Assembly (NCBI GenBank): GCA_000310025.1
Contig: FN649736.1
Coordinates: 1,877,773 to 1,891,138, forward strand
Length of the DNA stretch: 13,366 bases
Direction: 5' to 3'
Source: Ectocarpus siliculosus
Lineage: Eukaryota; Sar; Phaeophyceae; Ectocarpales; Ectocarpaceae
Of this stretch, positions 1-10,500 are shown piece by piece. Under the pieces are notes generated by a model, which searched no databases, was not told the origin of the DNA, and saw only the letters and a list, made by a program, of their open reading frames with translations. Each line of letters opens with the position of its first letter. Position 1 is the stretch's first letter. The position numbers were made by a program, and so were the translations under genes.

Positions 1-348
1 ACCCCCCCCCCCCCCCCCCCCCCCTCCAGGACGACGACGTGTTGGTTGGCGGAACCGACCGACGTACACCTCGGTGTATCGATGTCTACGTTACGTGGAA
101 AATACTACGGCCACATATGTGAATGTGCATCCACAGCTTCTGTGTGGTCACGGAGTTCCTACCTACCCCGGTGGAGACGCTCTGCTGTGTGTGTGCAAAC
201 AGAAAAAAATGTCCCATCTTGTGGGTACCGACCAGCTACGAGTAGTTGTTGTTGCTGTTGACTTCACATCCAAAACCGTTCCGGTCTCCGCTCAGCCTTC
301 TAGTACTTTGAGAAGTTGCGCGAGAAGGAAGGCAAAGGTTGGGGTCAT
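1..348. other. Contig start: poly-C run, then no recognisable gene
   Basis: The first 25 bases are nearly pure C, followed by mixed sequence with a GTT/TTG-rich patch around 244-260. Several overlapping short ORFs exist on both strands, but none has a recognisable motif or codon pattern. If the minus-strand gene at 349-936 is spliced, its later exons could lie here, but I cannot place a convincing acceptor. The poly-C run may be a true microsatellite or a sequencing artefact at the contig edge. Confidence 0.5.
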
Positions 349-936
349 TCACCCCTCTACGGAACCGGTTGACGGCGTACAGATAAAACGGGTTGGTTGC
401 CATTTCCCTTCCCGTTCGACAATGCCGGAATGGCCCGCCGACAACACATTTGGTTTGGTCGTGCAAACCGTCACAATATGCGATCCTTCGCATGTAGCAT
501 GCGTACCATGAAGTAAACAGCAGTCATCCAAAACCTGACGTAGCTGATTAGGACACGCGACCACACAGCACACGAGACACTCACGTCGAACCAGGAAGAA
601 CGTGCACCCCTGACTGACGGGGTGCTCGTCGGCAGACGAGTCGGCGGTGTCGGGCAGCTGGCCGGCGTGGCGCTGCTGCTCGATGGCATCACGCGCCGTA
701 CCTTCCTCCAAGCCTGCTGCTGCTGCTGCTGCTCCTGCTGCTCCTGCTCCAGGCGGTGCTGCAGCTGAAGCCGTGTCGGCGGCGGGATCACCTGGGAGGC
801 GGTAATGCGACGAAGCAGCTCTTGTCTGCGAAGCCGACGCCGCGGGCAGGGAGAGGCCGGCCGCCCCAGTGGGCAGGTCTGTCGCCGTCGCCACGACTGA
901 TGCCAGTACCATCATCATCAGGGCAACGAGGATCAT
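349..936 (-). CDS. Putative secreted or membrane protein, unknown function (possibly first exon only)
   Basis: I do not recognise a family. The minus-strand ORF of 195 codons starts at 936-934 in a good context (A at -3). It opens with a typical signal peptide: Met, then a hydrophobic core of about 16 residues (ILVALMMMVLASVVATA) ending in an Ala-Thr-Ala type cleavage site. A low-complexity Ala/Gly/Pro stretch follows; its Ala run comes from a CTG/CAG microsatellite at about 715-755. The C-terminal half is Cys-rich (RRECLVCCVVAC and later Cys residues). A good 5' splice site (GAC|GTGAGT on the minus strand, exon end at 585) offers an alternative: a 117-residue first exon with the rest of the ORF being intron. 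The gene would be divergent from the UBR gene. The signal peptide is the only firm support, and the ORF could be fortuitous. Confidence 0.35.
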   Translation of the reverse strand: MILVALMMMVLASVVATATDLPTGAAGLSLPAASASQTRAASSHYRLPGDPAADTASAAAPPGAGAAGAAAAAAGLEEGTARDAIEQQRHAGQLPDTADSSADEHPVSQGCTFFLVRRECLVCCVVACPNQLRQVLDDCCLLHGTHATCEGSHIVTVCTTKPNVLSAGHSGIVEREGKWQPTRFICTPSTGSVEG

Positions 937-1449
937 GTTGCAAAAACGAAGAGTTGTTACCTTTGCGCCAAAACACCTTTGGAGGTTCTTCCCTCTCTAC
1001 TCTCGATTTCCAGCCTAGCACGGGCCTATCAACCCGCCGTGTGGTTGGAACCACTCGAGCAGACACCACACACACGCGCGCGAAGCAGCTCTTTAACCTG
1101 TCGTTGCCGAGTTTACCACTGCCGTGGTAAAACGCGGCGGAACTACACACATGTACCGGACGCTCCGTGGTTTTAGTCAGGGGGGGGGTGGGAGGTTCTC
1201 CATTGTTGTGTGCCCCCCGCCATTCTCTTGCTCTCGGCGAAGTGCTGTCACATACTTCGGAGGAGCTCTACTTCCCCATCGAAGCACGGGAGAGTCAAAG
1301 AGACGGGAGAGGTGGAAAGACCCTCTGCCAGTTTGTCCAGCTGGCACGCTCAGGGAGGTCGTGCAAGTCTAAGAGATTGTCCTTACCGATCGGCATTTTC
1401 GCAGACCGGGAAACGATTGTTCGCTGCCTTCGTAGCAGCAGCAGCAGCC
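937..1449. promoter_or_regulatory. Inferred 5' region between two divergent genes
   Basis: This interval separates the minus-strand start at 936 from the UBR start at 1450, so it should hold the 5' UTR and promoter of the UBR gene and perhaps a shared bidirectional promoter. I see no TATA box or other definite core element. A G-run lies at 1180-1190 and a CAG repeat immediately precedes the ATG. The UBR reading frame stays open upstream to an ATG at 1210, so part of this interval could be coding if an upstream start is used. The regulatory role is inferred from position only. Confidence 0.3.
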
Positions 1450-1570
1450 ATGTCACTTCCGAAGGAGCTGGTGGGGCGAGATGGAAAGACAATCTGGGAT
1501 CGCAAGAGCAACGCTCTTCCCGACCCCGGCGCGCTCGTACGGGAGATTCGGTCGCCGGATGGAGTGACAG
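1450..1570 (+). CDS. UBR1: UBR gene exon 1 (start codon)
   Basis: Encodes the first 40 residues (MSLPKELVGRDGKT...), hydrophilic and without a signal peptide, as expected for a cytosolic ligase. The ATG has G at -3 and follows a CAG repeat. The donor is ACAG|GTGAGA, leaving one base (G) that pairs in phase with the AT opening exon 2 to give Asp. The frame is open upstream to an ATG at 1210; I chose 1450 because the upstream residues are Ser/Arg-rich with an Ala run and look non-conserved. The exon itself has no diagnostic motif; its support is the strong donor and matching phase. Confidence 0.6.
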
Positions 1571-4500
1571 GTGAGAAGAGGATAAGGGTACTCCCAACCA
1601 AGAGTATGTCTTTTCGGAGAAGTGAGCAACAAGCTCTCGGCTGTTCATGACATTACTGCTGCTGTCCACACTTGGGAAACACCACGGTGCTTTACCCCCG
1701 CCTCTCGCCTCTGTGTGAGTTGTTGCGAAATCCTGCAAGCAGCAGGCGGGCAAAGTGAGAAAAGTTCCCCGATTTCTCGTGGTTGACACGCAGCAGCAGT
1801 GCAACAAACAAACAAAAAAGCGTTTGCATGTAGCTCTTTTTGACATTATTGTACTGCATTTTGTAGCCGGATAACCCGCTGTTGCTGGTGCCGCTGCTGC
1901 TACTGCTGTTGTTGTTGTTGCCGTGATGTTGAAGAAGAACAACAGCAATTGGGTAGGTACACTGTAAGATAGCAGTGGCCGGGAGCAACAAGCAGGGCAA
2001 CAACTTCTTTGCAGCAGGCATTTTCTGTGTTTGCTTGTCGAAGTTGCCGCCACAGCACTGCCGAACGTCGACTCAGTTGGAGTATCTACACAAGAGAATT
2101 TTGCTGCTTTAGAAAGAACGGAGGTCCACCGGCAGAACTTTACCGATCATCATCAGCAGCGGGAATATTTTTGCCGGACGGTTGAGAAAAGCATCGAGAC
2201 AGAAAACCACACTGGTGTTTGAGGCAGGCAACGCGGATCGATGTCGCTCAGGATGGAGAACGTCCTCGAGAGAATCAAAAGCTCGAAGATACAAAACCTT
2301 CTATTTACTTTAGATGAAAGTGCCAAAGTTATGCCTGTGGTGCGGACTGTTGATGCTCTCGACATTGTCCTCCAAGCTCAGCGAGCCTTTACGATGTCGA
2401 TCCGCGTTGCCTACCTCAACACACGAGAAGAGTCGGTGTCGTTTTCTGTCTCGACGCCTGTCACCCCGTGCATGGTCCAGCAGGTACGGTATTCCCGCCG
2501 CTGATGATCGGTGAAGTAGACCAGACACTTGGTGTTCTCCGCGGGGGTGGGTGCCCGTAAGTAACTCCGTTCCTCACCTATAAGGACAGAGAGCGGTAGG
2601 TTTCCACAATCGAGCTGCCTGTACGCACACAGCAGCACAGCCATTTGGTACGCAAGAGGCAGATATGTTTCCCTCTATGCACACACCTCCCATCCAAAGC
2701 GCAGTTTTTTTGTGCCTGCTTTCTCAACGGTTGGTAGCGGCTTGGCAAAGAACTTACAGCAGTATGTTGTCTTGTTCGATGCGAAACGTAAGCGTGAGCA
2801 AGGATTGATTGCGTCCTTCATTGACAACGCGATTGATTCGTGCTGTGCATTGCCGGCGGAGAGAGAAAGCCTATCCCAGTGCGCCCAATCGCTTTAGCCT
2901 TCTTTCCCTTCCCGCCGCCCCAACACCCCCCAGACACACGCCTTTTGCCCTGTTGTATCCCCCCAGATCAGACTCAGAGACGAAGCCGATCCCAGCGCGC
3001 CCAATCGTTCAAGCTTGAATCGTAAGCCTTCTTTCCCTCTCACCCCCCCCCCCCCCATTTTGTCGTCGTCTGCGCTACCCCCCCAGATCTGACCCTGCTG
3101 CGGCAGTGCGTGATGGTGGTGCTGGCGCATGCTCACCCGAGCTCGCTCCCGACGTGGTGCAGCTGGCTGTGCTGCCTCGGCGAGCCCGAGACTACGCTGC
3201 GAAGTCTCAGGGAGATGAGTGGGGGCAGCAGGTAAAAGAGGAGGGGGTTCCTCCGACGGTACCGGGGTGGGGGTGGGGGTGGGGGTACTCGTGCTGTGCA
3301 TTCCTTAGCGGTTAGACCATTTGACCACGCGTCCTCGAGAGGACGGAGCAGGGGGGGTACTCGAAGGCGTTGACCCAAGGACGTTGGAAAGAATGTCGCG
3401 CACGGGGCAATGGAGAGCAGGTGGATATGGTCATGGCTAGTGTTCGATTCCATTGCACATCCAACAATATGGACAGGTAGCACGTTTGTTCGCGTGAAGA
3501 TTGGTGCGGAGGGTGGGGGGCGCATGAGATGGAATCAACCCAAACACGATGACTTTCATGCCGAACCTGAATTCTGCGCGCCTCAGGCTACTCGTGTTGT
3601 AGGGGTTCGTGTGTATGACGTGCGAGGCTTTTCGTCCTTGACAAGCCTTTGCGCTCGGACGCAAGGGTGTTGGGTTGCTGTCGGCCGTCTCCCGTTCTTG
3701 CTCTCAGGTCGTGGCGCCCCTGTAGACATGCCTTTTTTTTTTTGCTCCATCTGTCTCGTTCAAAATAGTCTCGAAGGGCTGCTCTGCCGCACCTCTCTTG
3801 AGCTCCCCCATGCCGCGCTACTTGCTTCTGCCCCGCCGCCTTTAAGACCAAAATAGAAGACATGCCATGGTACTCCTCCTCTGTTGTCAATTTTTTTCCA
3901 TGTGTTGTATTGTTGGGGGAGATACGTGCATATCGCGAAGAAACGTTGGCAGGAAGCTTTTATTCCTAGCGCTTGCCGCAGAAAACGACACGCGCATGAC
4001 AAAAAGAAGGCACCAAGGAAATCTCTCCTGGCCTTGCCGTTGACAACACGACTTGACGACATGGCTAACAACGACAACGACGACGCCGATGATGACATGA
4101 CCAACAACGATGACAACCACCATGACGGCGACATCGGAAGGGTCTGCGGGTACGTGTTCAAGCGCGGCGACATCGCGTGGAACTGCCGCAAGTGCCAGGT
4201 GGACAGCACGTGCGTGCAGTGCGACGCCTGCTTCCGCCGCTCGGACCACACGGGGCACCCGGTAAGAGCCCCCTCCCATCCCTCGCCCCCCTGTTCACAG
4301 GGCTCACCGCAAGTTTCACACTAGTGTGAAAGTGTTGTTTCTACCCGTGCTTTTCCGAAGCAAGCTTGTACGAGTGTACACAGATATTTAGAAAATATAG
4401 ATAAACTCACGGAAAGAGACTATCCGTTCGAGATAACCACACAGTTTTGTTTCGTTGAGGCTCGCTGGGCTCTTTTGAGTCGCCAGACTGAGATGTTTCC

Positions 4501-7500
4501 CCGAACACTTCCCATCGAGTTTTTCCCAGCGTACAAGTACGTGCAACACGCGCGTTACGCAAGGTAGTTTGTTTGGTGGCGCGTGCTATTTTCGTGGCTT
4601 TCCAAACGCGGTTGCGCTGCTGCCTTTGTCAACTCGTTGTCAACCAACTCGATTGCCAGGTGGGGTTTGACCCGTACCATTTTTCAGGACGATGTCGAAA
4701 GATGAATTGGCTCGAATATTTTCCCCACACTTGCACGCAATTCTCAAGTTTTTCGCATCCACTCCCTCCCTAGTATCACATTCTAGTATGTTGATTTGTT
4801 TGCCCACTCGACAAAGAGGCGGTTTTGAATGCCTCAACAAGGCCTCTCTCTGCGATAACGAGTCTTCCCGGAGGTCTCGGACTTCTTTCACAGCTTTTGT
4901 CGAGGAAACCAAAAGAACAACAAATCCCGCCTATTTACCAGACATGTTAGCGAGAGGGGCAGGAACACTTGTGATCAACACACTTCACCCTTTCTGCTGC
5001 GCCTACTACTTTCGCCTTGCAACCAGGTGTACTTTCACCGGACGGCGCCGGGCGGCTGCTGCGATTGCGGCGACGAGGAGGCCTGGGCGGAGGAAGGGTG
5101 CTGCAGCCGCCATCGCCCGCGGAGAGGAGACCAGGGTGGTGGCGGAGCCGGCGATCCCCTCGCCGCACTGCCGACGGACTTTCAGGCGAGGGACGGGGGG
5201 TGGAGGTCTCGTCGTTGTTGCGTTTCATTTATATTGCGACTGGTGGTGGGATGGTTAATGCTGTCGGTGATGATTGGTCTTGCTGCTGACGTTTGTCGTT
5301 GTGGTCCTTGGTGTTGCTGTCGTGGTTGATTGTTGTGGTGTGTGGTGGCGCGGGCTGTTGTGTTGTTGGTTCTGTTGTCGCTGCATGATGCGCTGTATGC
5401 CGTTTCCTCCGGCAATGCTGTGTATGAAGTCGGAGTAAAATGGACCGATTCAAAGGCAGTCGCTCATGGCCACATCAACCCTCCCGTTTTCTTTCTCGTC
5501 CTTTGTTGTGTTGCACGGCCGTGCCTGGCATATCCTACGCCTCCACGTCTCTCTCCCTTTCTCATCGCTCTTTCACCCTCATCTTTGACATCTGTTGTGC
5601 AACACACGCACACGACCATCGAACCGCCTTCTATCCTGTCGCCTTTTCACTCGCATTCTTTCTTTTTTTTTTGTCACTATGACCCAACGAATCCATCTCT
5701 ATCTATAGAAAAGAGTCTAAGATAGATTACCGTATATGACACAAGATAACACACCCCCTGGACCGATTTTCAAAGCTCGATTACTCCACGACGAAGAGGA
5801 TGCATAAATGAAACAATACGTTTTCGAACAGCTCTCGACGAGACGGTTCCAACGCCGCCGTTTTCGGCGCTGTGACTCTTCCTGCTGTTGAGAAATCGAG
5901 CTTTGAAAATCGGCCAAGGGGGTGTGTTATCTTGTGTCATATACGGTAGCAATGGATCCCGTGTGCACACACGCGCTGCATGTCGAACCGACATCTATCC
6001 CGCCGCCTTTTTTTTTTTTTTTGTCTCTCTCTCTTCTCAGGCGGTGGCCCGTATCGTCGTGAGGGGTGTGGTCCTCTTCCTGGCCGGCGTCTGCTGGAGT
6101 TCCCTCGACACCTACGACCCGGCTTCCCAGGAACCGACAACCCCCGCCCCCGGAGCCTCCGACAGCGGCAGCGGCGGGACTCGGCGTAGGAGCGGGCCTT
6201 CCTTGTCCTCTTCCGCGGATAACACCTCTTCCGCCGCCGCCGCCGCCGCCGTCGGAGGAGGAGGAGGAGGAGGAGGAGGAGGGAGCATGTTTTTCGGAAA
6301 TAGCGGTGGCGCCGGTGGCGGTGGTGGGGCCGGGCGGGCGGAGGAGATGGTGATAGTGCGGGTTCACAACGACGATGTGCACACTTTCGAGTACGTGATC
6401 GGGACGTTTACGGACCTCGGCATCTCGTACCACAACGTGAGACGAAACGGGTGGGCGGGCGCGGTGGGATAGGAGAACACCCCGGAGAGTTTTTGTGGGG
6501 CGCGTTGTTCGTGCTCGTTGTGTCGATGAACTGATGCGTAGCCCTGATGGAAGCACGCATCCGAGCTTGGGGCATGCGCTGAACGTGGTATTGCCCCGCG
6601 TCGTTGTTGTTGGCCTTGATTCGGTCGGAAGGCGTTCTCGCTGATAGGGTGCCTGTCCCTGACGCTGCGCGACCTACGAATTCATTTCGTTTCCCCGTGG
6701 GTACATACCGCGCCGTATCGTACGTACACCAACCACTGTGCGGTCTGCACGCAGTTTAGAATTTTGAAGCGGGAATACATAATTGCAACGAAGCCATTTA
6801 CCTTCCGCACATGTTATTCTCTCTTTTCGTGTACAAGCAGGGCAAGCTGTTGATTTCCTTCACCTCATTCCCCCTCCCGTGACGGTCTCGTTCATCTCCC
6901 CCCCCCCCACCCCACCTCACCCTGTGCATTTTCATCTGCGTCCCCCCCTGGCTGCATGGCATGAACGAACACGAACCCGACAACGACAACCAGGCGGCGG
7001 CGCTCACGCAGGAGGTGGACGACAACGGCATGGCCAATGTCCTCCGGGCGTCGCGGCCGCGGGCGCTCCGGACCCTACGTTTCCTGCGCGAGCGCCAACT
7101 GTTGCCTTCTATTTGTGGTGAGGGAGGGCCGCCACGTTTTTGTTGTTGTTGTTGGTGGTGGTGTTGGTGTTGTTATTTTGTGGTCTAGGGCCAACTGTTG
7201 CCTTCTCTTTGTATTGAGGGAGGGTCCTCATATTGCTGTTGTCGTTATTTTTGTGGTCTGGGAAGGTTTGGGTTTGTTTAGGGAGGCCATTGTAGCGGCA
7301 CGGGCCTTGGGTGGTCGTGGTTATTTGTTGTTGCCGGCGCCGATAGATGGATGCCCCCAACCAGCGCTAGCTTGAAGTTCCAATCACGCGGGAAGAGGCA
7401 GGACGAAGCTACTGTAGGATGCGTTAGTCTCGGGTCTGGACGAGTAGCGTCTTGTGTTATCCCCATCTCAACTCCTCCATTTGTCCTCCCCCATGTCGTT

Positions 7501-10500
7501 CTCTGTCTGTCTGTCCATCTGTCTGCCTGCCTGCCTGCCTGCCTCCTTCGGCACCGAAAAACAAAAATCCAACACCAACACGCTACGCGCGGGAAGACTC
7601 CGCCCACGTGGAGATGGAGAACCGCGGCCTGGCGCTCCTGTCGTGGCTGGGTCTGCTGTGCTCCCAGACCGACGGCCTGCGCCGTGTCGTGGCGCAAGAG
7701 CTCGTCGCCGCCTCTCGCGCCCCCCCGCCCCCTAGCGACACCACCGCCTCCGCCGGCGCAACGCCGGCAAAAGGAGAAGAGGAGGAGGGATCGGCGGCGG
7801 CAGCGGGACGGCAAGGAGGAGGGGCTGCGGTTGAGGGGCCTGCTGGCGCTGCGGCCGGCGGGGGCAGCACTTGGGCAGATGGAGGAGGAGGAGGAGGGGG
7901 AGGAGGAGGAGGAGGGGCTGGAAGTCCTTCGCTTTCTGGATCAACTTCTTCCCAGTCTCTGCCGGAGAACAACCAGCAGCAGGAGTCGAGGGCGCCGCCG
8001 CCGCGGCACAGCAGCATGTTCGGCCTGAGCACCAACCTGGGGTACCTGTGGGTCAGCCACACGAGGGCGGGCGGGAGCAAGGCGGTGCCCTACCGGGTGG
8101 CCCGGGACTCCCCGCTGGGGGTGCTGGTGGCGTCGGACCCCATGCTCGCGAAGCCCCTGAGGCTCTCCCTGCACGGCCTGCTGATGAGGCTGCTCGTGGA
8201 TCAGGAGTTCAAGAGGGACTTCGCGCTGGCGTTCGCGCGGCTGTACGAGGTGTGTTGCGTGTTATGTAACCCCTCCTCTGTTGTTCGGGAATGTAGGGAA
8301 CCGCTGTGGTGTGTGTATCCGGGTGGCCCTCATGTTTCCGAACAGGGTGTACGCCTGTAGTATTATCCACAAGAATATGGGGGATGACGGAGTGCATGCA
8401 CGTGGGATGCACTGCGTCAAGGGTCGACAGGGATATGCTCGAGAGAGTGGACGAGGGGCGGGGTCTGTCTGGTGTGTGGTAGGGTTGTAGTGTGGTGTGT
8501 GCACCGTTTTCTTTTTAAGTTATCTCGCAAAACGTGAACGGACAAGTTGTTGTGCATGGACCCATAGTACAAAATGACCTACAGCATCAACCTATGCATC
8601 TCCGTGCTATTTTTTGGGGGCTTTACACTGGGATAAATTAGGAAGACGTTGGTTTTACTACAACCACACTATATATCCTATACAATATAGCCCCAAAATA
8701 CACCAAAGCTAGGATGAGGGAAAAAACATCGACGGTAGGGGGGGGGTGCTGGGGGGGGGTGCTAGTGCCCTTCGTGTTTGTCGATTCAAAGTCCTAATCG
8801 AGCAAACCATGGCATCGCAGTGGGCATGCAGCTTGCAGGCGGGCATTGTTTGCGTGGGCAGGTTTCGTGTGAAATGGGTGGACGGGTGTGCTGGTGTGCG
8901 GGCATAGCTTCTTGATTGTTTTGGCTGGTGGGTTTAGAAGTTGTGACAAGGTTATGTAGCACGGTCGATTACGTGGCCGTTGCTTCGATGCGTTCCTCTG
9001 CTTCTCTGTGTTTCACAAGTAGACCCTGGCAGAGTTGTGTGGCTGGTTGTTTCTCGTATTTTCCTCTCCCTCCCCTTTTTTATTCCTCTTTCCCCACATG
9101 GTGTTGCTATTTTTATATTTATCCCGGTGTTCTCCCTGTTTGCCCTCTTTTTGTCCTCGTTTTTACCTCCCTTCTGTCATTTCCTTCCTTCGTTTGCAAA
9201 AAACGACAACGACAACAACCTCACAACAACAAAAAAACAACAACAATAGTAGCCACGACACCACCACCACCAACAACAACAACAACAACAGCAGCAGCAG
9301 CAGCAAAAAAACTCCTCCTCTTTCCTTCCCGGTGGTCTCTCTCTCTCTCTCTCGCCCTTGCCTGCCCCCTGTCCGTCCAGTACCTGAATTCCCTCTACTG
9401 CAAGGGCGTGGGGGTGTCGGACGAGAGCATCTTCGGCTTCAGCGTCCAGACCTTCACCACGCCGAGCCTGGTCCGTCTCCTGGCCGACGCCTCGGCGGAG
9501 ACCCCCAGCGCGATTCTCCCCAACCCAGACCATGGTCAGTGCTGTCCACGAGATTGTGAACCTCAAACCTTGAAACTGTTGCTTCGTTATTTGATTTCTA
9601 GTGGGTGTGTCCTTTGTTGGGTTGGTGGGTGGTGACCGCGGAAGACGTCCATGTCATTTTTTTTTTTTTTTTTGTTCTTCACTTCAAATCAGCGCTCACA
9701 GCACCAGTAGTGCCGTTTATTCCAACCCGTGGTCACACAGAAGAGCCTCTCTCTACCCTCCCCTCCTGCGGTACTTCGCCTTCAATTTTTAATGCGAGAA
9801 GAGTTCAGCACTCTCTTCCCTCTGTGTACACACGAACTAGCGCTATCCACTTGGCCAGGAGCGGAAGCGAGAGAAAAACTCACTTTGCAAGAAAAGCTCG
9901 CCTACGCCGGGATTCGAACCCCTGACCTGACCTCTAGAAGGTTACGAGGCTGCCAACTAGACCACCGGGGCGACCGGCTTGGCTTGGATACATCCGGAAC
10001 TTTTTTGTTGTAGTGGGACGGTTTTGATGCGAAGACAACTATAGGGAACAGCACCAACTGGATGGTGGTATATAGTCTATTGTGTTTGGTGTTTTTTTGG
10101 CCCCCCCAACCAGGACCATGGTCAGCGCGACGAAGTTAATCTTCCGCTGGATGGCGGTGCTAGCGTATGCGTACGCTTTTTTTTTTCTTTTTTTTTTCCC
10201 GCAACCCTCGAAGTAGTAAGTAGTATAGGGATGGGATAGCTCCATCCGGGTGACGGTACGGCACGCCCACGTTGTTTTCGTACCCCAAAGTAGAAGATGG
10301 TCGACGTGATGCCGAGGGCTGGCAGATACCGCGGAGAAGCATTAGCCGTGGTATAAATCACCACGAGTGTTTGCTAGAGGTACTGTAGCATAAAAAGCAT
10401 GATGAATAGTAATAGCGGCCAAATGCTGCTGGAGGTGCAGGAGTATCCGTCGCAAGCCCCGCCTTTCGCCAAGACGATGACAAAGCAATCAGGAGTGCTG

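Larger units (their letters stand above)
8250..9380 (+). other. UBR intron 7
   Basis: A 1131-bp intron. It holds a short imperfect inverted repeat (TGTTCGGGAATGTAGGG near 8281 against CCCTCATGTTTCCGAACA near 8327), two G-runs each followed by TGCT (8737-8762), and CA- and CT-rich microsatellites near its 3' end. No gene is recognisable. Confidence 0.8.

Noticed and set aside
2241-2504. 87-codon ORF in intron 1 as a possible extra UBR exon
   Set aside because: The sequence is one half of a fold-back repeat, and exon 1 joins exon 2 directly in phase to give the expected N-terminal region.
5927-6556. 209-codon minus-strand ORF opposite exon 5
   Set aside because: It is the antisense shadow of the ClpS/Gly-Ala exon; the plus strand carries recognisable conserved motifs.
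6841-6993. Earlier acceptor for exon 6 (after GTACAAGCAG at 6840)
   Set aside because: In the phase required by exon 5 it meets a stop codon before reaching the ClpS sequence.
7278-7814. 178-codon minus-strand ORF overlapping exon 7
   Set aside because: Antisense of a GC-rich low-complexity exon and a tetranucleotide repeat, with no recognisable domain.
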